A DNA stretch of 5,851 nucleotides from Myxococcales bacterium (GTDB lineage: Bacteria > Myxococcota > Myxococcia > Myxococcales > Anaeromyxobacteraceae). Position 1 is the first letter of the stretch, and every line of letters starts with the position of its first letter. Shown here in pieces: positions 5,412 through 5,851 of this stretch. The stretch is from the NCBI GenBank assembly GCA_021784495.1, contig JAJXSQ010000151.1, forward strand, positions 1 to 5,851, in the 5' to 3' direction. A model generated the notes under the pieces. That model searched no databases. It saw only the letters and a program-made list of their open reading frames with translations, and was not told the origin of the DNA. The translations under genes and the position numbers were made by a program.

Positions 5412-5449
5412 CGCTCCCCAACCAGGTGGCGGGCGCTCCGTGGGGAGCG
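5412..5449 (-). terminator. Inverted repeat between tatD and the large regulator gene
   Basis: CGCTCCCC (5412-5419) is fully complementary to GGGGAGCG (5442-5449) across 22 bases. An alternative, shorter hairpin uses CGCTCC (5434-5439) with GGAGCG (5444-5449) around the 4-base loop GTGG, because GGGCGCTCC is repeated at 5409-5417 and 5431-5439. On the minus strand this lies about 20-55 bases after the tatD stop and about 70-105 before the regulator start. A tatD terminator or an upstream leader element for the regulator are both possible; no T run follows. Confidence 0.4.
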
Positions 5450-5462
5450 GGTCGAGGGAGGG

Positions 5463-5473
5463 CCCCTCAGGGG
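5463..5473 (-). repeat. Short inverted repeat centred on the tatD stop codon
   Basis: CCCC (5463-5466) and GGGG (5470-5473) flank TCA, the complement of the TGA stop at 5467-5469. On the minus strand this reads CCCCTGAGGGG, a 4-bp stem with the stop codon as loop. It is too short to be a terminator alone and may be chance. Confidence 0.3.
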
Positions 5474-5851
5474 ATGCGGAACAGCCGCCGCGCGTTCGCT
5501 CCGGTCACGTCGGCCACCTCCTCGACGGTGCCGCCCCAGATCTGCGCCACCTGGTTCGCCACCAGCCGCACGTTGGCCGGCTCGTTGCGCCGGCCCCGGA
5601 GCGGCACCGGCGCGAGGTACGGGGAGTCGGTCTCGACGAGGAGCCGGTCGCGGGGTACCGCGGCGACGGCCTCCCGGATCGCCCCGGCCGTCCGGAAGGT
5701 GACGATGCCGGCGACCGAGACGTACAGGCCGAGATCGAGGTAGGCGCGCGCCGCCGCGGCGTCGCCGGTGAAGCAGTGGATCACCCCGCCCGGCGCCGGC
5801 AGCCCCTCCTCGCGCAGGATGGCGAGGCACCGCTCCTCGGCCTCGCGGACG
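5467..5851 (-). CDS. tatD: TatD-family metal-dependent hydrolase, C-terminal half (partial at right edge)
   Basis: The last 127 residues are visible, about half of a usual 250-270-residue TatD protein; the start lies beyond the right edge. Known TatD motifs appear in order: VREAEE at the very edge (the His of H-x-R-E-A would be the codon cut by the window end), VIHCFTGD with metal-ligand His25, the strand-rich GLYVSVAGIVTFR, LLVETDSPYLAP with ligand Asp75, then RGRRNEPANV and a C-terminal helix ending RRLFRIP. TatD proteins are cytoplasmic TIM-barrel enzymes of the amidohydrolase superfamily with Mg-dependent DNase (3' exonuclease) activity, linked to DNA repair. The exact member (TatD, YcfH, YjjV) cannot be told from the C-terminal half, so the symbol is a family label. 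GTG codons within this frame are internal, not starts. An intergenic gap of 123 bases containing hairpins separates it from the regulator downstream, so co-transcription is uncertain. Confidence 0.93.
   Translation of the reverse strand, partial: VREAEERCLAILREEGLPAPGGVIHCFTGDAAAARAYLDLGLYVSVAGIVTFRTAGAIREAVAAVPRDRLLVETDSPYLAPVPLRGRRNEPANVRLVANQVAQIWGGTVEEVADVTGANARRLFRIP

Overview
The window is about three-quarters G+C, with G or C at nearly every third codon position. This composition, a large secreted Ig-like lipoprotein and two LuxR-type regulators of a style I associate with myxobacteria suggest a Myxococcota or Anaeromyxobacter-like deltaproteobacterium. That placement is inference; no taxonomic marker gene is complete here. 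I find no tRNA, rRNA, CRISPR array, insertion sequence or phage gene.

Layout, left to right. The 3' end of a gene on the + strand (1-357) encodes a basic, probably disordered tail. It is followed by two imperfect GC-rich direct repeats that each fold into a hairpin (356-423), then about 140 bases with two short perfect palindromes, the second overlapping the ribosome binding site of the next gene. The main gene (565-2856, +) encodes a 763-residue predicted lipoprotein: a beta-rich N-terminal half, then three Ig/PKD-like domains rich in cysteine. A 10-bp C/G hairpin separates it from a convergent gene for a small stand-alone LuxR-type DNA-binding protein (2957-3304, -). A 248-bp divergent intergenic region leads to a HAD subfamily IB phosphatase gene (3553-4278, +). 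This converges on a second, full-length LuxR-type regulator (4300-5343, -) with only 21 bases between the stop codons. The window ends inside the 3' part of a TatD-family metal-dependent hydrolase gene (5467 to the right edge, -).

The genes alternate strand (+ + - + - -), so most are probably separate transcription units. The only same-strand neighbours are the partial gene with the lipoprotein gene, and tatD with the large regulator, and each pair is separated by 120-210 bases containing hairpins. TatD and the HAD enzyme look like housekeeping or generic metabolic enzymes. The less described elements are the orphan lipoprotein and the two regulators flanking the HAD gene, which appear to share the same C-terminal output module (a short beta-hairpin segment followed by the LuxR helix-turn-helix). 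One of them has almost nothing else. I see no convincing multi-gene novel system; the best leads are single-gene or regulatory.
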